Of a DNA stretch of 6,655 nucleotides, positions 6,609 through 6,655 are shown one piece after another; position 1 is the stretch's first letter, and every line of letters begins with the position of its first letter. The DNA comes from Prevotellaceae bacterium UBA1720 (GTDB taxonomy: Bacteria > Bacteroidota > Bacteroidia > Bacteroidales > Bacteroidaceae): assembly GCA_002317475.1 (NCBI GenBank), contig DCIS01000031.1, forward strand, positions 1,822 to 8,476, given 5' to 3'. The translations under genes and the position numbers were made by a program. The notes below the pieces were generated by a model that was not told where the DNA came from, did not search any database, and saw only the letters and a list, made by a program, of their open reading frames with translations.

Positions 6609-6655
6609 ATGAATCAAGAAATAGAACGCAGGCGTACATTCGCCATCATCTCGCA
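6609..6655 (+). CDS. prfC: Peptide chain release factor 3, N-terminal fragment cut by the window edge
   Basis: Only 15 complete codons are inside the window: MNQEIERRRTFAIIS, with the next codon beginning CA, as for histidine. The ERRRTFAIISH opening is the hallmark start of RF3, the translational GTPase that recycles RF1/RF2 from the ribosome. The P-loop (HPDAGKTT in the family) would follow outside the window. Other translational GTPases such as LepA and TypA read differently here (IRN-x-x-IIAH). The start lies 3 nt after the DUF4924 stop, implying translational coupling or at least co-transcription. In related Bacteroidales I recall a dTDP-4-dehydrorhamnose reductase gene near this position; none is seen before prfC here. 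Confidence 0.85.
   Translation, partial: MNQEIERRRTFAIIS

Overview
The window looks like chromosomal DNA of a Bacteroidales bacterium, most probably Prevotella or a close relative. The evidence is a near-consensus Bacteroidetes promoter (TTTG, 19 nt, TAnnTTTG), A-rich start regions with almost no Shine-Dalgarno sequences, and several Bacteroidetes-type families: a DUF5723 barrel, a large 'SSC' lipoprotein, DUF4924 and a CBM9-like protein. The genus is inference. I see no mobile element, CRISPR array, tRNA or rRNA.

Minus strand, positions 57-5114, read right to left. A ROK-family sugar kinase (probable glucokinase, 5114-4146) starts downstream of a well-formed promoter (5222-5192). It is followed after 44 nt by a 640-aa lipoprotein of unknown function (4101-2179), and after 35 nt by a 455-aa DUF5723 outer-membrane beta-barrel protein (2143-776). 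No other promoter is visible, so these three are probably one transcript. It ends at a strong intrinsic terminator (758-722). Directly after the terminator's T-tract comes a small CBM9/DOMON-like protein without a signal peptide (710-57), which has no clear promoter of its own. Positions 1-56 show nothing I can call.

Plus strand, positions 5271-6655. A second, weaker promoter (5271-5301) drives a LysE-family membrane exporter (5313-5999) divergently from the kinase. Then come a DUF4924 protein (6066-6605) and, 3 nt later, the first 15 codons of peptide chain release factor 3 (prfC), which runs off the window. The 66-nt gap between the LysE and DUF4924 genes holds a perfect AGGAGGT, a six-codon mini-ORF and a perfect 6-bp hairpin.

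The least explained part is the lipoprotein/DUF5723 pair. The lipoprotein carries a sequence after its lipid-bearing cysteine that resembles the Bacteroidetes surface-export signal, so the two could form an outer-membrane complex. This is inference; neither family has a function I can state with confidence. Everything else is ordinary Bacteroidales housekeeping content.
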